In this document: one piece after another, positions 28,262 to 36,050 of the stretch
Layout: the number at the start of each line of letters is the position of its first letter
Numbering within the stretch: the stretch's first letter is position 1
Assembly (NCBI GenBank): GCA_016870995.1
Contig: VFZU01000030.1
Coordinates: forward strand, 1 to 52,633
Length of the DNA stretch: 52,633 bases
Direction of reading: 5' to 3'
Source of the DNA: Acidobacteriota bacterium
GTDB taxonomy: Bacteria > Acidobacteriota > Terriglobia > Bryobacterales > Bryobacteraceae
The notes under the pieces: generated by a model
The model's input: the letters and a program-made list of their open reading frames with translations, nothing else
Databases searched by the model: none
Told to the model about the DNA's origin: nothing
Program-made: the position numbers and the translations under genes

Positions 28262-30424
28262 ATGAAGATCTGGTGGAGAATGATGGTCGTGGCGGCGTGG
28301 CTGGCGGGGGCAGCCCGTGGGGAGCCTTGCGCAGGGTGTCACCGGGAGATTGTGGAGAGCTACCAGAGCACGGGGATGGGCCGATCCTTCACGTTACCAT
28401 CGGCGGCGACGGTTGGTTCGGGGGCTTATTATCACGCGCCTTCGGATAGTCACTTTCGAGTTTTCGAACGGGGAGGGCGGTACTTTCAGCGGCGGCATCA
28501 AGTGGATGCGGCAGGCCGCGAAGTGAATGTGCTGGAAAAGGTGATTGACTATGTGATGGGGTCCGGCAACAGCGCGAGAACATTTCTACATCGAACGCCG
28601 CAGAACAAGCTGATGGAACTGCCGCTGGGTTGGTATGCGGAGAAGGGTGGATTCTTCGCGATGAACCCGGGCTATGATCGCGAGGATCATGATGGTTTTC
28701 GCAGGCCGATTACGTATGACTGTATGTTCTGCCACAATGCCTATCCAAAGGTTGGCGCGGGGCATGAGAAGGCATTCGCCGAATCGGTGTATCCGGGCGA
28801 ATTACCGATGGGCATTGATTGCGCGCGGTGTCATGGGCCCGGGGAGCGGCATAGCAAGAACGGGACGCGCGAGACGATTGTGAACCCGGCGCGGCTGAAC
28901 CGGGAGCGGCAGATGGATGTCTGTATGGCGTGTCATCTCGAGTCGACGAGCTTCCCGTTGCCGAATGCGCTGTTGCATTATGAGCGTGGGCCGTTTTCGT
29001 TTGAACCTGGGCAGGCACTGGCGGGATACATATTGAACTTCGATCATGCGGCAGGAACGGGGCACGAGGATAAGTTTGAGATTGTGAGCTCGGCGTACCG
29101 GTTGCGCAAGTCAGCGTGCTTTACCAAGAGCGCGATGACGTGCACGACATGCCATAACCCGCACAAAGCGTTAAGAGGGGCGGAGGCGGAACGGCACTAT
29201 AACGGCATGTGCCGGCAGTGCCATACGACGAAGTTTGAGCGGCAGGTGGCGGCGGGGAAGCACACGGGGTTATCGAACTGCATTGAGTGTCATATGCCGA
29301 AGCGGCGTACCGAGGATGTGATTCATGTTGCCGTGACCGATCACTTCATCCAGCGGTTGCGGCCGGTCGGCGATCTGCTGGCAGTGCGGGAGGAAAAGCG
29401 CGAGAATTATCGGGGGCCGGTGGTGCCTTATTATCCGGCCGTGTTGCCGCGGACGGCCGAGGGCGAGCTGTATCTGGCGGTGGCGCAGGTGAAGCAGGGC
29501 AGCAATCTGAAGGCGGGGATTGCGCAGCTTCGACGGGCGATTGAAATGTACAAGCCGGCGAGGGCCGAATGGTATATCGAATTGGGCGATGCGCTGGAGG
29601 CGGATGGACAGCGAGTTGCGGCGGTGGCTCAATATCGGGAAGCGGTGAGAAGGGATGCGGGTTCGGGATTTGCCTTGTTGCGGCTGGGGACCTCGCTGCG
29701 CAAGAGTGGGCGGACGGCGGAGGCGGTGAGTGTGTTGGGGCGGGCGACGACGATTGAGCCGGGGCGGGCTGTGGGGTGGCATGAGCTTGGGTTGGCGTAT
29801 CAGGCGTTGGGACGGACTGTGGAGGCTGCGACAGCGATCCGGCGGGCGATTGAGAAGGATGGGGATCTGGCGGAAGCACATACGAACCTGGGGATTCTGC
29901 TGGCTGGGGCGGGAGATGCGAAGAGGGCGGAAATGTCGTTTCGGGAGGCGATCCGGCTTGAGCCCAGGGTGGTGGATGCAAGGGTGAATCTGGCGAATGT
30001 GTTGATGCCGGCGGGCAAGATTGCGGAGGCGGAGAGCGAGTTAGAGACGGCGCTGCGGCGCAAGCCGAATGATGCGGGGGCGCGGTATAGCCTAGCGATG
30101 GTGTTTGGCCGAACGGGGCGTTATGAGGATGCGGAGCGAGAGCTAGAGACGTGTTTGAAGATTGATGCAAGGTTTGCGGACGCGCATGCGCTGCTGGGGG
30201 ATCTGATGATGGCGAAGGAACGGGCGGGGGAAGCGGCGGTTCACTACGCGGCGGTGTTGAAGCTTCGTCCGTCGGGGGAGGCGGAGTTGAACCTGGGGCT
30301 CGCGCTGTCGGCAAGCGGGGATCGGGCTGAGGCTTTGGTGCACTTGCGGCGGGTGGCGGCGGGTGGGGAGACGGAGTTGCGGCGGCGGGCGGTGGAGGCT
30401 CTGGCAAGAATGAATGCCCGCTAG
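28262..30424 (+). CDS. Seven-heme cytochrome c with TPR domain
   Basis: A 720-residue exported protein combining a multiheme region and a TPR superhelix. After a signal peptide, CxxCH motifs occur at residues 23-27, 154-158, 187-191, 221-225, 294-298, 317-321 and 340-344: seven hemes. Residues about 410-715 are tandem TPR units (A-x-x-E-L-G-x-A-L, A-H-T-N-L-G-I-L-L, A-R-Y-S-L-A-M-V-F). The ATG at 28262 is taken; an in-frame GTG at 28247 is possible. Seven hemes suggest periplasmic electron transfer or small-molecule reduction, and the TPR part suggests a partner protein. It is divergent from the TonB receptor at 36 bases, so they may share control. Physiological partner unknown. Confidence 0.88.
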   Translation: MKIWWRMMVVAAWLAGAARGEPCAGCHREIVESYQSTGMGRSFTLPSAATVGSGAYYHAPSDSHFRVFERGGRYFQRRHQVDAAGREVNVLEKVIDYVMGSGNSARTFLHRTPQNKLMELPLGWYAEKGGFFAMNPGYDREDHDGFRRPITYDCMFCHNAYPKVGAGHEKAFAESVYPGELPMGIDCARCHGPGERHSKNGTRETIVNPARLNRERQMDVCMACHLESTSFPLPNALLHYERGPFSFEPGQALAGYILNFDHAAGTGHEDKFEIVSSAYRLRKSACFTKSAMTCTTCHNPHKALRGAEAERHYNGMCRQCHTTKFERQVAAGKHTGLSNCIECHMPKRRTEDVIHVAVTDHFIQRLRPVGDLLAVREEKRENYRGPVVPYYPAVLPRTAEGELYLAVAQVKQGSNLKAGIAQLRRAIEMYKPARAEWYIELGDALEADGQRVAAVAQYREAVRRDAGSGFALLRLGTSLRKSGRTAEAVSVLGRATTIEPGRAVGWHELGLAYQALGRTVEAATAIRRAIEKDGDLAEAHTNLGILLAGAGDAKRAEMSFREAIRLEPRVVDARVNLANVLMPAGKIAEAESELETALRRKPNDAGARYSLAMVFGRTGRYEDAERELETCLKIDARFADAHALLGDLMMAKERAGEAAVHYAAVLKLRPSGEAELNLGLALSASGDRAEALVHLRRVAAGGETELRRRAVEALARMNAR

Positions 30425-30432
30425 GGGAACGG

Positions 30433-30684
30433 TTAGCGGTAGGCGTCCTTAAGATTCTGGACACGATTGATCCGAATGATATTGGGGCTGGGATATGGAA
30501 AACGAACGCGCCAGTCCCCGATGCGGAGCCGATATTCAGGTGGTTGGATACCCTGGAGTTTTTTGATGTCTTATGCGGGGCTTTGGGCCATTCTCTGAAT
30601 GCCAGCAACCATTCGAAGAGCCGTAGAGTGATCCAGTGCGGCGAGATCGTTTTTAGCCTGGTCTGAATGAACCAGTTCTCTCAA
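30433..30684 (-). pseudogene. RelE/ParE-family toxin, broken by in-frame TAA
   Basis: Translated on the minus strand from a TTG at 30684 (AAGGAG six bases upstream, start overlapping the antitoxin stop). The sequence reads H-S-D-Q-A-K-N-D-L-A-A-L-D, R-M-V-A-G-I-Q-R-M, then TAA at 30571-30573 (codon 38), then D-I-K-K-L-Q-G, Y-R-L-R-I-G-D-W-R-V-R-F and a final D-A-Y-R. That tail is the diagnostic RelE/ParE fold (K-L-x-G, Y-R-L-R-x-G-D-x-R-V). The stop removes the catalytic half, so no toxin can be made unless it is read through. It lies downstream of a similarly broken antitoxin and no active copy is seen in the window. Confidence 0.8.
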
Positions 30685-30956
30685 TCCGGCTCCTTGAAGT
30701 TGGAGACTTCCTCGATGGAGAAGCCGGGCTCCGTGATGGCCTGTTCAAATGGTGTTGCCTGATTTTATTCGCGGGAAGCTTCTATATCGCGGAGGTCTTG
30801 CACAGTGACCGGTTGATCGTCGAGCTCAGCGGATGCCAGCGACTGTTCGAAAGGATCAAGCCTGACTTGAAGTAACAAACGAGCCTTCTCTAACCTGGCA
30901 GGCAGCCATTGGTCCACCAGGTTATGCAGTTGTTGGAGTTCGTTCTGAAGATCGAT
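30681..30956 (-). pseudogene. Antitoxin of the RelE-type pair, broken by in-frame TAA
   Basis: A minus-strand frame reading L-Q-N-E-L-Q-Q-L-H-N-L-V-D-Q-W, R-L-D-P-F-E-Q-S-L, D-D-Q-P-V-T-V-Q-D-L-R-D-I-E-A-S-R-E, then TAA (30765-30767), then N-Q-A-T-P-F-E-Q-A-I and E-E-V-S-N-F-K-E-P-D ending at a TGA that overlaps the toxin start. The pattern L-x-D-I-E-A-x-R-E continuing into a proline and E-E-V segment is typical of small antitoxins placed before RelE toxins. No ATG is found; an ATC codon at 30954-30956 sits behind AAAAGGAG, possibly a mutated start. Exact family unclear. Confidence 0.65.
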
Positions 30957-30971
30957 GGCTCCTTTTATCTC

Positions 30972-31796
30972 CTACCAGCGGATCTGGTCTGGGAAGAACT
31001 CGGCGATTAAGTCGAGGTAGAAGGGCTTGAGCGCCTTTTCGTCGGGCTTGGCGTGGCCTTTCGAATAGAGATCGTAAGGGTTGAAGGTGCGGACCCACTC
31101 GAGCATCTTGCGGTCCTTGTCGTTGAGGAGGCGCTGGTAGGCCCCTTCGCGATGGATTGGGTAGCAGGAATGGTAGCGAATGATGTAGTGGGCTTCCTCA
31201 GGTAGATAGTCTTTGATGACGTGGTACATGTACTCGTCATGGCCGTAGCTGAGGTTCACTTTGTCGAGACCGCAACCGGGTTCGTAGACGCCACACTCGG
31301 TTTGGTATTCGGGGATGGAAGCGTCGGGGTTCCAGGCGAAGTAGTCGGGGAAGACGATGGATCGATCCCAGGCGCAGCCGGTCGGGAAGGTGTCCCCGAC
31401 AACGGCCCATTGGGGTTCGCCGTAGCTGCAGAGGACTTTACCGCAGTCGTGGATCAAACCGGTTAGTTGCATCCAGCGGGGATGGCCATCGGCGCGGATC
31501 GCCTCGGCGGTTTGGAGGTTGTGTTCGATCTGGGAGAGGTCGGTGTCGGGATCGGAATCGTCGACGAGAGTGTTGAGGAATTCCATCATCTCCCAAACGC
31601 CACGCTTGCCCTTGTCGAGGGCTTCGTATTGAGCACGCTTGGCCTTGGCGACAGCGTGGGTTTGATGGCGATGGTTGAGAAGGTAGAAGTCCTTTACGCC
31701 TTGCGGCGAGGACTCATCGAAAACACGGAATTCTTCCTGCTTGCGGCCTTCCTGATAGCGGGCGCGGACATGGTCATCCCATTGATCGAGGGTCAT
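30972..31796 (-). CDS. myo-Inositol oxygenase
   Basis: A 274-residue non-heme di-iron enzyme that cleaves myo-inositol with oxygen to D-glucuronate in the cytoplasm. All six expected iron ligands of the family are visible: H92 in I-E-H-N-L-Q-T-A-E, H116-D117 in L-I-H-D-C-G-K, H186 in S-Y-G-H-D-E-Y, H209 in R-Y-H-S-C-Y-P and D242 in N-P-Y-D-L-Y-S-K. The V-V-G-D-T-F-P-T-G-C loop is also present. Length matches animal and plant enzymes (about 285). This enzyme is rare in bacteria, though known in some Acidobacteriota and Bacteroidota. It starts 14 bases after the fabH stop. No uronate-pathway neighbours are in the window. Confidence 0.92.
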   Translation of the reverse strand: MTLDQWDDHVRARYQEGRKQEEFRVFDESSPQGVKDFYLLNHRHQTHAVAKAKRAQYEALDKGKRGVWEMMEFLNTLVDDSDPDTDLSQIEHNLQTAEAIRADGHPRWMQLTGLIHDCGKVLCSYGEPQWAVVGDTFPTGCAWDRSIVFPDYFAWNPDASIPEYQTECGVYEPGCGLDKVNLSYGHDEYMYHVIKDYLPEEAHYIIRYHSCYPIHREGAYQRLLNDKDRKMLEWVRTFNPYDLYSKGHAKPDEKALKPFYLDLIAEFFPDQIRW

Positions 31797-31810
31797 CGCC
31801 TCTATTCTAA

Positions 31811-32788
31811 CTAGATTGACCAGCGCCAGATGTTGGCACCGACCGTGAAGCCTGCGCCGACAGTGACAAAGAGAACCAGATCACCCTTGGTGAGTTTGCC
31901 TTGCTCGACGGCGTCACGCGTGGCGAGCGGGATAGTGCCGGCAGTGGTGTTGCCAAAGCGGTCGATGTTAATGATGACGCGATCCTCACCGAGACCGAGC
32001 CGTTCGGCAGTGGCCTTGATGATACGCATGTTGGCCTGGTGAGGGATCAGCACTTTGATGTCAGAGGGCTTAAGGCCAGCCTTCTCGATCACGGCCAGAG
32101 AAGCTTCTTCCATCTTGCGAACAGCATACTTGAAAACGGCCTGGCCTTCCTGCTTGACGAAGTGCTGGCGGTGGTCGATGGTTTCGTGGGAAGAGGGCAG
32201 GCGGCTGCCGCCGGCAGGCATCTTCAGATGTTCGCCGCCGGAGCCATCGATCTCGTTGTGGAAGGCAAGATAGCCGTCGCCTTCTTCAAGCAGAAATGCG
32301 CCCGCGCCATCGCCGAACAAAACGCAGGTCGTGCGGTCGGTGTAATCAATGATGCGCGACATGGTGTCGGCGCCGATGACGAGGACACGCTTGTGCGTGC
32401 CACCGCGGATGAGGTTGGCACCCACAGTCAGGCCGTAAACGAAAGAGGAGCAGGCCGCGCTAATGTCGAAACCCCAGGCACCGTGGGCGCCGAGACGGTC
32501 CTGAACAAGGCAGGCCGTGGAGGGGAAAAACATGTCGGGAGTGACGGTGGAGACCAGGATGGCATCGAGGTCCTTGGGGTCCATGCCGCGCTGGGCGAGG
32601 CAGACTTTTGCAGCCTCGACGGCAAGATCCGAGGTGGCCACCTCGGGGGCGGCAATGTGCCGGGTGTGAATCCCCGTGCGAGAAAGGATCCACTCGTCGT
32701 TTGTGTCGACCCTCTTTTCGAGGTCTTGGTTGGTGAGCACGCCCGGCGGTACGTAGCAGCCGAACGCTGATATCTTGGCGTTGATCAA
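31811..32788 (-). CDS. fabH: 3-Oxoacyl-ACP synthase III (FabH)
   Basis: A 325-residue condensing enzyme that starts fatty-acid synthesis by joining an acyl-CoA primer to malonyl-ACP. The catalytic Cys113 lies in S-A-A-C-S-S-F; the His in I-P-H-Q-A-N and the Asn in F-G-N-T-T-A-G complete the triad. The N-terminus starts at once with the thiolase fold. Length fits FabH. No other fab genes are nearby, so it stands alone or with the myo-inositol oxygenase gene 14 bases downstream. The divergent SprT-like gene starts 35 bases away, and the two promoters must overlap. Confidence 0.93.
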   Translation of the reverse strand: MINAKISAFGCYVPPGVLTNQDLEKRVDTNDEWILSRTGIHTRHIAAPEVATSDLAVEAAKVCLAQRGMDPKDLDAILVSTVTPDMFFPSTACLVQDRLGAHGAWGFDISAACSSFVYGLTVGANLIRGGTHKRVLVIGADTMSRIIDYTDRTTCVLFGDGAGAFLLEEGDGYLAFHNEIDGSGGEHLKMPAGGSRLPSSHETIDHRQHFVKQEGQAVFKYAVRKMEEASLAVIEKAGLKPSDIKVLIPHQANMRIIKATAERLGLGEDRVIINIDRFGNTTAGTIPLATRDAVEQGKLTKGDLVLFVTVGAGFTVGANIWRWSI

Positions 32789-32823
32789 GGCGGTGTCTCC
32801 TGATATGGTAGCCTGATCGACGA

Positions 32824-33537
32824 ATGCCGGTACAAAGCGCGATCCTTTTTGAGACGATCGAGGAGATTTATGAGCGTGTTTTTCTGGATTTGAGGCCTTC
32901 GCTGGGGAGGCCTGGCATCTCGGTTCGATTTCATCCGTTCACAAATTTGACGAGCAATATCCGGCTGGTTCAAGGGCAATTGATCGTGAAGATCTCAGAC
33001 TTGCTTGAGGGAGCACCCGCACCGGTGCAGGAGTCGCTGGCTTACATTCTCTTGTCGAAGCTGTTTCGGCAACGCCCCCCCAGGCAGATGATGGAAATCT
33101 ACCGGTTGTATCTGGCCCGGCAGGATGTGCGGGGAAGATTGAATACGGTGAGGCAAGAGCGGGGACGAAAGATGTTGGCCGCAGCGGCGGGGCACGCGTT
33201 TGATCTTGAGGCGATGTTTGACGTCATCAACGCGAAGTACTTTGGGGAGCGCATGCTAAAGCCGAAGTTGGGCTGGAGCCTGCAGGCAAGCCGCACGATT
33301 CTGGGACACTATGATGCGTCGCATCAAGCAATTGCGATTTCGAAGATCCTGGATCGAGTGGAAGTTCCCGAATATGTCGTGCAGTATGTGCTGTACCACG
33401 AGATGTTGCACATTCAGCATCCGGTGGAGCACAAAGGCTCGACGCGCAGGATTCATACGGCCGCCTTCAAAAAAGATGAGAAGCAGTTTGAGCACTACGT
33501 GGAGGCGAAGGCGTTTTTAAAGAAGGGGTTACGATGA
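32824..33537 (+). CDS. SprT-like zinc metalloprotease-domain protein
   Basis: A 237-residue cytosolic protein with a zinc-metalloprotease motif H192-E-M-L-H196 in [12 protein letters not shown], resembling the SprT-like/M48-like group. No signal peptide. Residues 1-120 are an alpha-helical N-terminal part of unknown role. No recognisable ribosome-binding site precedes the ATG. The stop overlaps the ATG of the DUF547 gene by four bases (ATGA), so the two are coupled, although one product is cytosolic and the other exported. Proteolysis is plausible but not proven by the motif alone. Confidence 0.8.
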   Translation: MPVQSAILFETIEEIYERVFLDLRPSLGRPGISVRFHPFTNLTSNIRLVQGQLIVKISDLLEGAPAPVQESLAYILLSKLFRQRPPRQMMEIYRLYLARQDVRGRLNTVRQERGRKMLAAAAGHAFDLEAMFDVINAKYFGERMLKPKLGWSLQASRTILGHYDASHQAIAISKILDRVEVPEYVVQYVLYHEMLHIQHPVEHKGSTRRIHTAAFKKDEKQFEHYVEAKAFLKKGLR

Positions 33538-34238
33538 AGCGCAGAGTAATACTGTTGTTGCCTTTGGCATTGTGGGCCGAAGAAGACGGGTTGCAGCATT
33601 CGCTGACGAAGTATGTGACCGACGATGGGAAGGTGCGCTATGGAGCGCTGAAGGCGGATCTGGGGCCTCTCGAGAAGTACGTGGAGAAATTGAAGAGCCT
33701 TGAGGAAGGGCGAATGGGGCTAGCAGATTGGATCAACGCGTACAACGCGCTGATCCTTTGGAGTTTTGCCAAGGAGTATCCGCAAGAGAAGGACCGGCTG
33801 AAGAATCCGTTGCGAAGGGCCTCGTATTTTTACAGAAGGAAGTTTGTGGTGGCGGGCCGGGAGCGGTCTTTGGCGGACATTGAAAACAACTCAATCCGGA
33901 AGGCGTTTCGAGAACCGCGAATTCACTTTGCGATCGTGTGCGCAAGCGCCAGTTGTCCTTACCTCTCAAGGCGCGTTTATCGGGCAGCGGATCTAAAGGA
34001 GCGGTTGGAGCAAGATGCGGTGCGGTTCATCGAAGCAGACCGGAATGTGCTGGTAAATGCGGCAGAAAAAACGGTGACTGTGAGCGAAATTTTCAAGTGG
34101 TTTCGTGAAGACTTTGGGGGAAGCGAAAAAGCTGTGCTTGAGTTTTTGAGCCGGTACAAGAAAACAGCCCGGCTGAATGAGCCGGGCTGGAGAGTACGAT
34201 ATTCAAGCTACGACTGGTCGATTAACGACTTACCCTAA
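33534..34238 (+). CDS. DUF547 exported protein
   Basis: A 234-residue protein with a short signal peptide and a DUF547 domain. Typical features are the A-D-W-I-N-A-Y-N-A-L segment, the P-R-I-H-F-A-I-V-C-A-S-A-S-C-P segment with paired cysteines, and F-K-W-F-R-E-D-F. DUF547 is related to transglutaminase/papain-like folds, so the Cys could be catalytic, but no activity is established. It is coupled to the SprT-like gene upstream. Its last 75 bases contain, on the other strand, the terminator of the neighbouring gene, and its stop overlaps that gene's stop. Confidence 0.82.
   Translation: MKRRVILLLPLALWAEEDGLQHSLTKYVTDDGKVRYGALKADLGPLEKYVEKLKSLEEGRMGLADWINAYNALILWSFAKEYPQEKDRLKNPLRRASYFYRRKFVVAGRERSLADIENNSIRKAFREPRIHFAIVCASASCPYLSRRVYRAADLKERLEQDAVRFIEADRNVLVNAAEKTVTVSEIFKWFREDFGGSEKAVLEFLSRYKKTARLNEPGWRVRYSSYDWSINDLP
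34158..34189 (-). terminator. Rho-independent terminator of the 34235-34783 gene
   Basis: On the minus strand a 10-base GC-rich stem CAGCCCGGCT and complement (34165-34189, 5-base loop) is followed by TTTTCTTG. It lies about 45 bases after that gene's stop. It is embedded in the coding 3' end of the convergent DUF547 gene, which must tolerate the hairpin in its own mRNA. Confidence 0.75.
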
Positions 34239-34783
34239 GCTGCCGCAGCACTGGTGGATGGGCGGAGCAGAAGGCACGCTTCGAGTTGTTCAAGCATTTG
34301 AACAAGCGGCTCGACGTCGACGCCAGCCCAGCCGAGGCGGAAGAGCACCAATTGGAATTCCACGCGAATCAATTGGAGTTGGAAATTGGTTTTGACCTGA
34401 TTGAGGCGGGAGACGAGTTCTGCCTCATTTTGGGATGCAGCGAGCATGATGTAGCGAAGTTTGAACTCGATTCGATTGAAATCGAGCCGCACTTCGTTGA
34501 GGTAAGTACGGAAAGCGGCAATCCTGTCCGTGCGGAAGCGAGCAATGTCGCTGGGCTTCAGACCAGAAAGTGAACTGCAAGCTTCCATCTCCCGTGGATC
34601 GAGAATCCGGGTCATGGGGCGGTAATAATCTGAAAACGACTCGCGGTCAACGCCCATGGCTTCGCCATAAGCGTTTTCTTCGAACAAAGCGTTAGCGCGC
34701 CAGCGCGAATAGAGCGTGAGACCGAGTAGCAGGCCCAAAAAGGCCAAGGCGGACAAGACGGTTAAAACCGTGGGAGTACTCAT
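34235..34783 (-). CDS. Single-pass membrane protein, unknown
   Basis: A 182-residue protein with one N-terminal membrane helix (about residues 5-25, L-T-V-L-S-A-L-A-F-L-G-L-L-L-G-L) and a cytoplasmic or periplasmic helical remainder rich in charged residues (R-F-R-T-D-R-I-A-A-F, L-D-F-N-R-I-E-F-K-L-R-Y). It ends in a short run S-T-S-A-A-A-A. No family is recognised. The gene is followed by a strong hairpin terminator inside the convergent DUF547 gene, arguing that it is a real, independently terminated gene. Confidence 0.65.
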   Translation of the reverse strand: MSTPTVLTVLSALAFLGLLLGLTLYSRWRANALFEENAYGEAMGVDRESFSDYYRPMTRILDPREMEACSSLSGLKPSDIARFRTDRIAAFRTYLNEVRLDFNRIEFKLRYIMLAASQNEAELVSRLNQVKTNFQLQLIRVEFQLVLFRLGWAGVDVEPLVQMLEQLEACLLLRPSTSAAAA

Positions 34784-34868
34784 AGAAGTACCGACAAGGT
34801 AAGCTTAGTGTCTTTCTGGAACAATTGCAATCATAATATTGGAAATAATCTCGAATTAGTGACTGGAA

Positions 34869-35669
34869 TCAGCGAATCACTTTGGAGCGAGAACTGGAAA
34901 GGGATTGATTGAGTTCTTCGAGGCGTGACAGCAGGAGTTTGGCTTCTGCGGCGTCGAGCGGGCCGTGGGGCGTAGCCAAGCTCGAGCTATCCACAAACTT
35001 GATCCTTGCCAACCATGCCGCGAGCACAACAATGACACCAATTAAGCCGACGTAGTCCGCAATCCGCTGTTGTGTGGCAAATTTGCCGAGCTCAACAGAA
35101 AACCGAGATAAGGTGAGAGCAAGGAAATATCCCCCCATCAAGAATGCATGCTTCAAAATGTTGGTGGAAAGCGGAACCGGCATCCATGCAACGAAAGCAA
35201 GAAACAATAGAATGAAGAGAGTGAACCCGAGCGAAACGGCCTCTTGGTAACGGATGGCCGGCATTAGAAAAGCTAGTGTATTTTGAGATGGGGTTGAATT
35301 CAGGTAATAGAACCAGGTCCCACCAAAAGCAATTAGAATTCCCCAAAAAACGGTCAAAGTACGACCGGATGCCGCCTTAATTGCGGGAAATCGAATCAAC
35401 GCGATGGTGCTCAGTTCACGAATCAAGAGAAACTCGAATAGGGAGCTGGTGTAGGTCCAAAACAGGAAGCAAAACCCGACATAGTTGGGATCGGTGAAGA
35501 GATTCTCAACAAGGGAAATAACAATGTTGGAGGCAGAAGAGAGGGCCATGTAAACGGCGAAAAAACGGAAGGAGTGGATGAGGTCCGAACGATAGATTTT
35601 CCAGGCGATCCACAATTGAATAGTGGTGCTAAGCCACCATAAGATTTGGATATCGAGCGGCTGACTCAT
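34869..35669 (-). CDS. Polytopic membrane protein, unknown
   Basis: A 266-residue protein with about six or seven membrane helices spread over residues 5-225 and a charged cytoplasmic tail (L-L-L-S-R-L-E-E-L-N-Q-S-L-S-S-S-R-S-K). It has no signature motif. A small exported-peptide gene lies 62 bases upstream on the same strand, separated by an imperfect inverted repeat (TTTAGGGG at 35675, CCCCTAAA at 35704). The pairing of a polytopic membrane protein with a tiny exported peptide suggests, but does not prove, a shared role such as export or sensing. Confidence 0.65.
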   Translation of the reverse strand: MSQPLDIQILWWLSTTIQLWIAWKIYRSDLIHSFRFFAVYMALSSASNIVISLVENLFTDPNYVGFCFLFWTYTSSLFEFLLIRELSTIALIRFPAIKAASGRTLTVFWGILIAFGGTWFYYLNSTPSQNTLAFLMPAIRYQEAVSLGFTLFILLFLAFVAWMPVPLSTNILKHAFLMGGYFLALTLSRFSVELGKFATQQRIADYVGLIGVIVVLAAWLARIKFVDSSSLATPHGPLDAAEAKLLLSRLEELNQSLSSSRSKVIR

Positions 35670-35731
35670 AAGATTTTAGGGGGATATCTAAACAATTTAG
35701 TTACCCCTAAATCGTAGCATAATGAGGGGCT

Positions 35732-35851
35732 TTAGCGAATCTCGACCTTGCAGGGCAGGCAGTTGGGGATGGGGACAATCTCGTTGGTGACGACAGGGGA
35801 GGCAAACAGGGCAGTGGCGAGCAGGGCGAAGGCAAAAATCTTCTTAAGCAT
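35732..35851 (-). CDS. 39-residue exported peptide with C-x-x-C
   Basis: Small gene below the usual length cut-off. The ATG at 35851 has AGGAG about nine bases upstream. The product starts M-L-K-K-I-F-A-F-A-L-L-A-T-A-L-F-A, a convincing signal peptide, and continues with a short mature part V-V-T-N-E-I-V-P-I-P-N-C-L-P-C-K-V-E-I-R. The two cysteines could form a disulfide or bind a metal. No family is recognised. It precedes a polytopic membrane protein gene on the same strand. Confidence 0.6.
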   Translation of the reverse strand: MLKKIFAFALLATALFASPVVTNEIVPIPNCLPCKVEIR

Positions 35852-35984
35852 GAACCAAATCTCCTAAAGGGTTGATTTAAGCTCTAGAAAAACTAAGGTT
35901 TTTGTAGTAGCTACAGGACGTATAGTCCCGACAAAATTAGATTACAGACATTAGAGGGGCATAGCTGATATTCCCTAGAGATTT

Positions 35985-36002
35985 TCTTGTTTCAGAACAA
36001 GA
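35985..36002. promoter_or_regulatory. Palindromic operator candidate upstream of the 36051 gene
   Basis: Inverted repeat TCTTGTT-TCAG-AACAAGA centred about 57 bases before the ATG at 36051. Its minus-strand reading contains TGTTCTGAAA, the same ten-base core found in the perfect palindrome at 37355-37372 beside the XRE/S24 regulator gene. Likely bound by that regulator. Confidence 0.55.
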
Positions 36003-36050
36003 GAAATAGAGAATATTCCGACAGCCAAGATTGTGTTGTATCAAGGTACT

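Noticed and set aside
35675-35711. Inverted repeat TTTAGGGG/CCCCTAAA as a terminator
   Set aside because: The stem is only eight bases around a 21-base loop without a T tract, so it is mentioned only as context for the small peptide gene.
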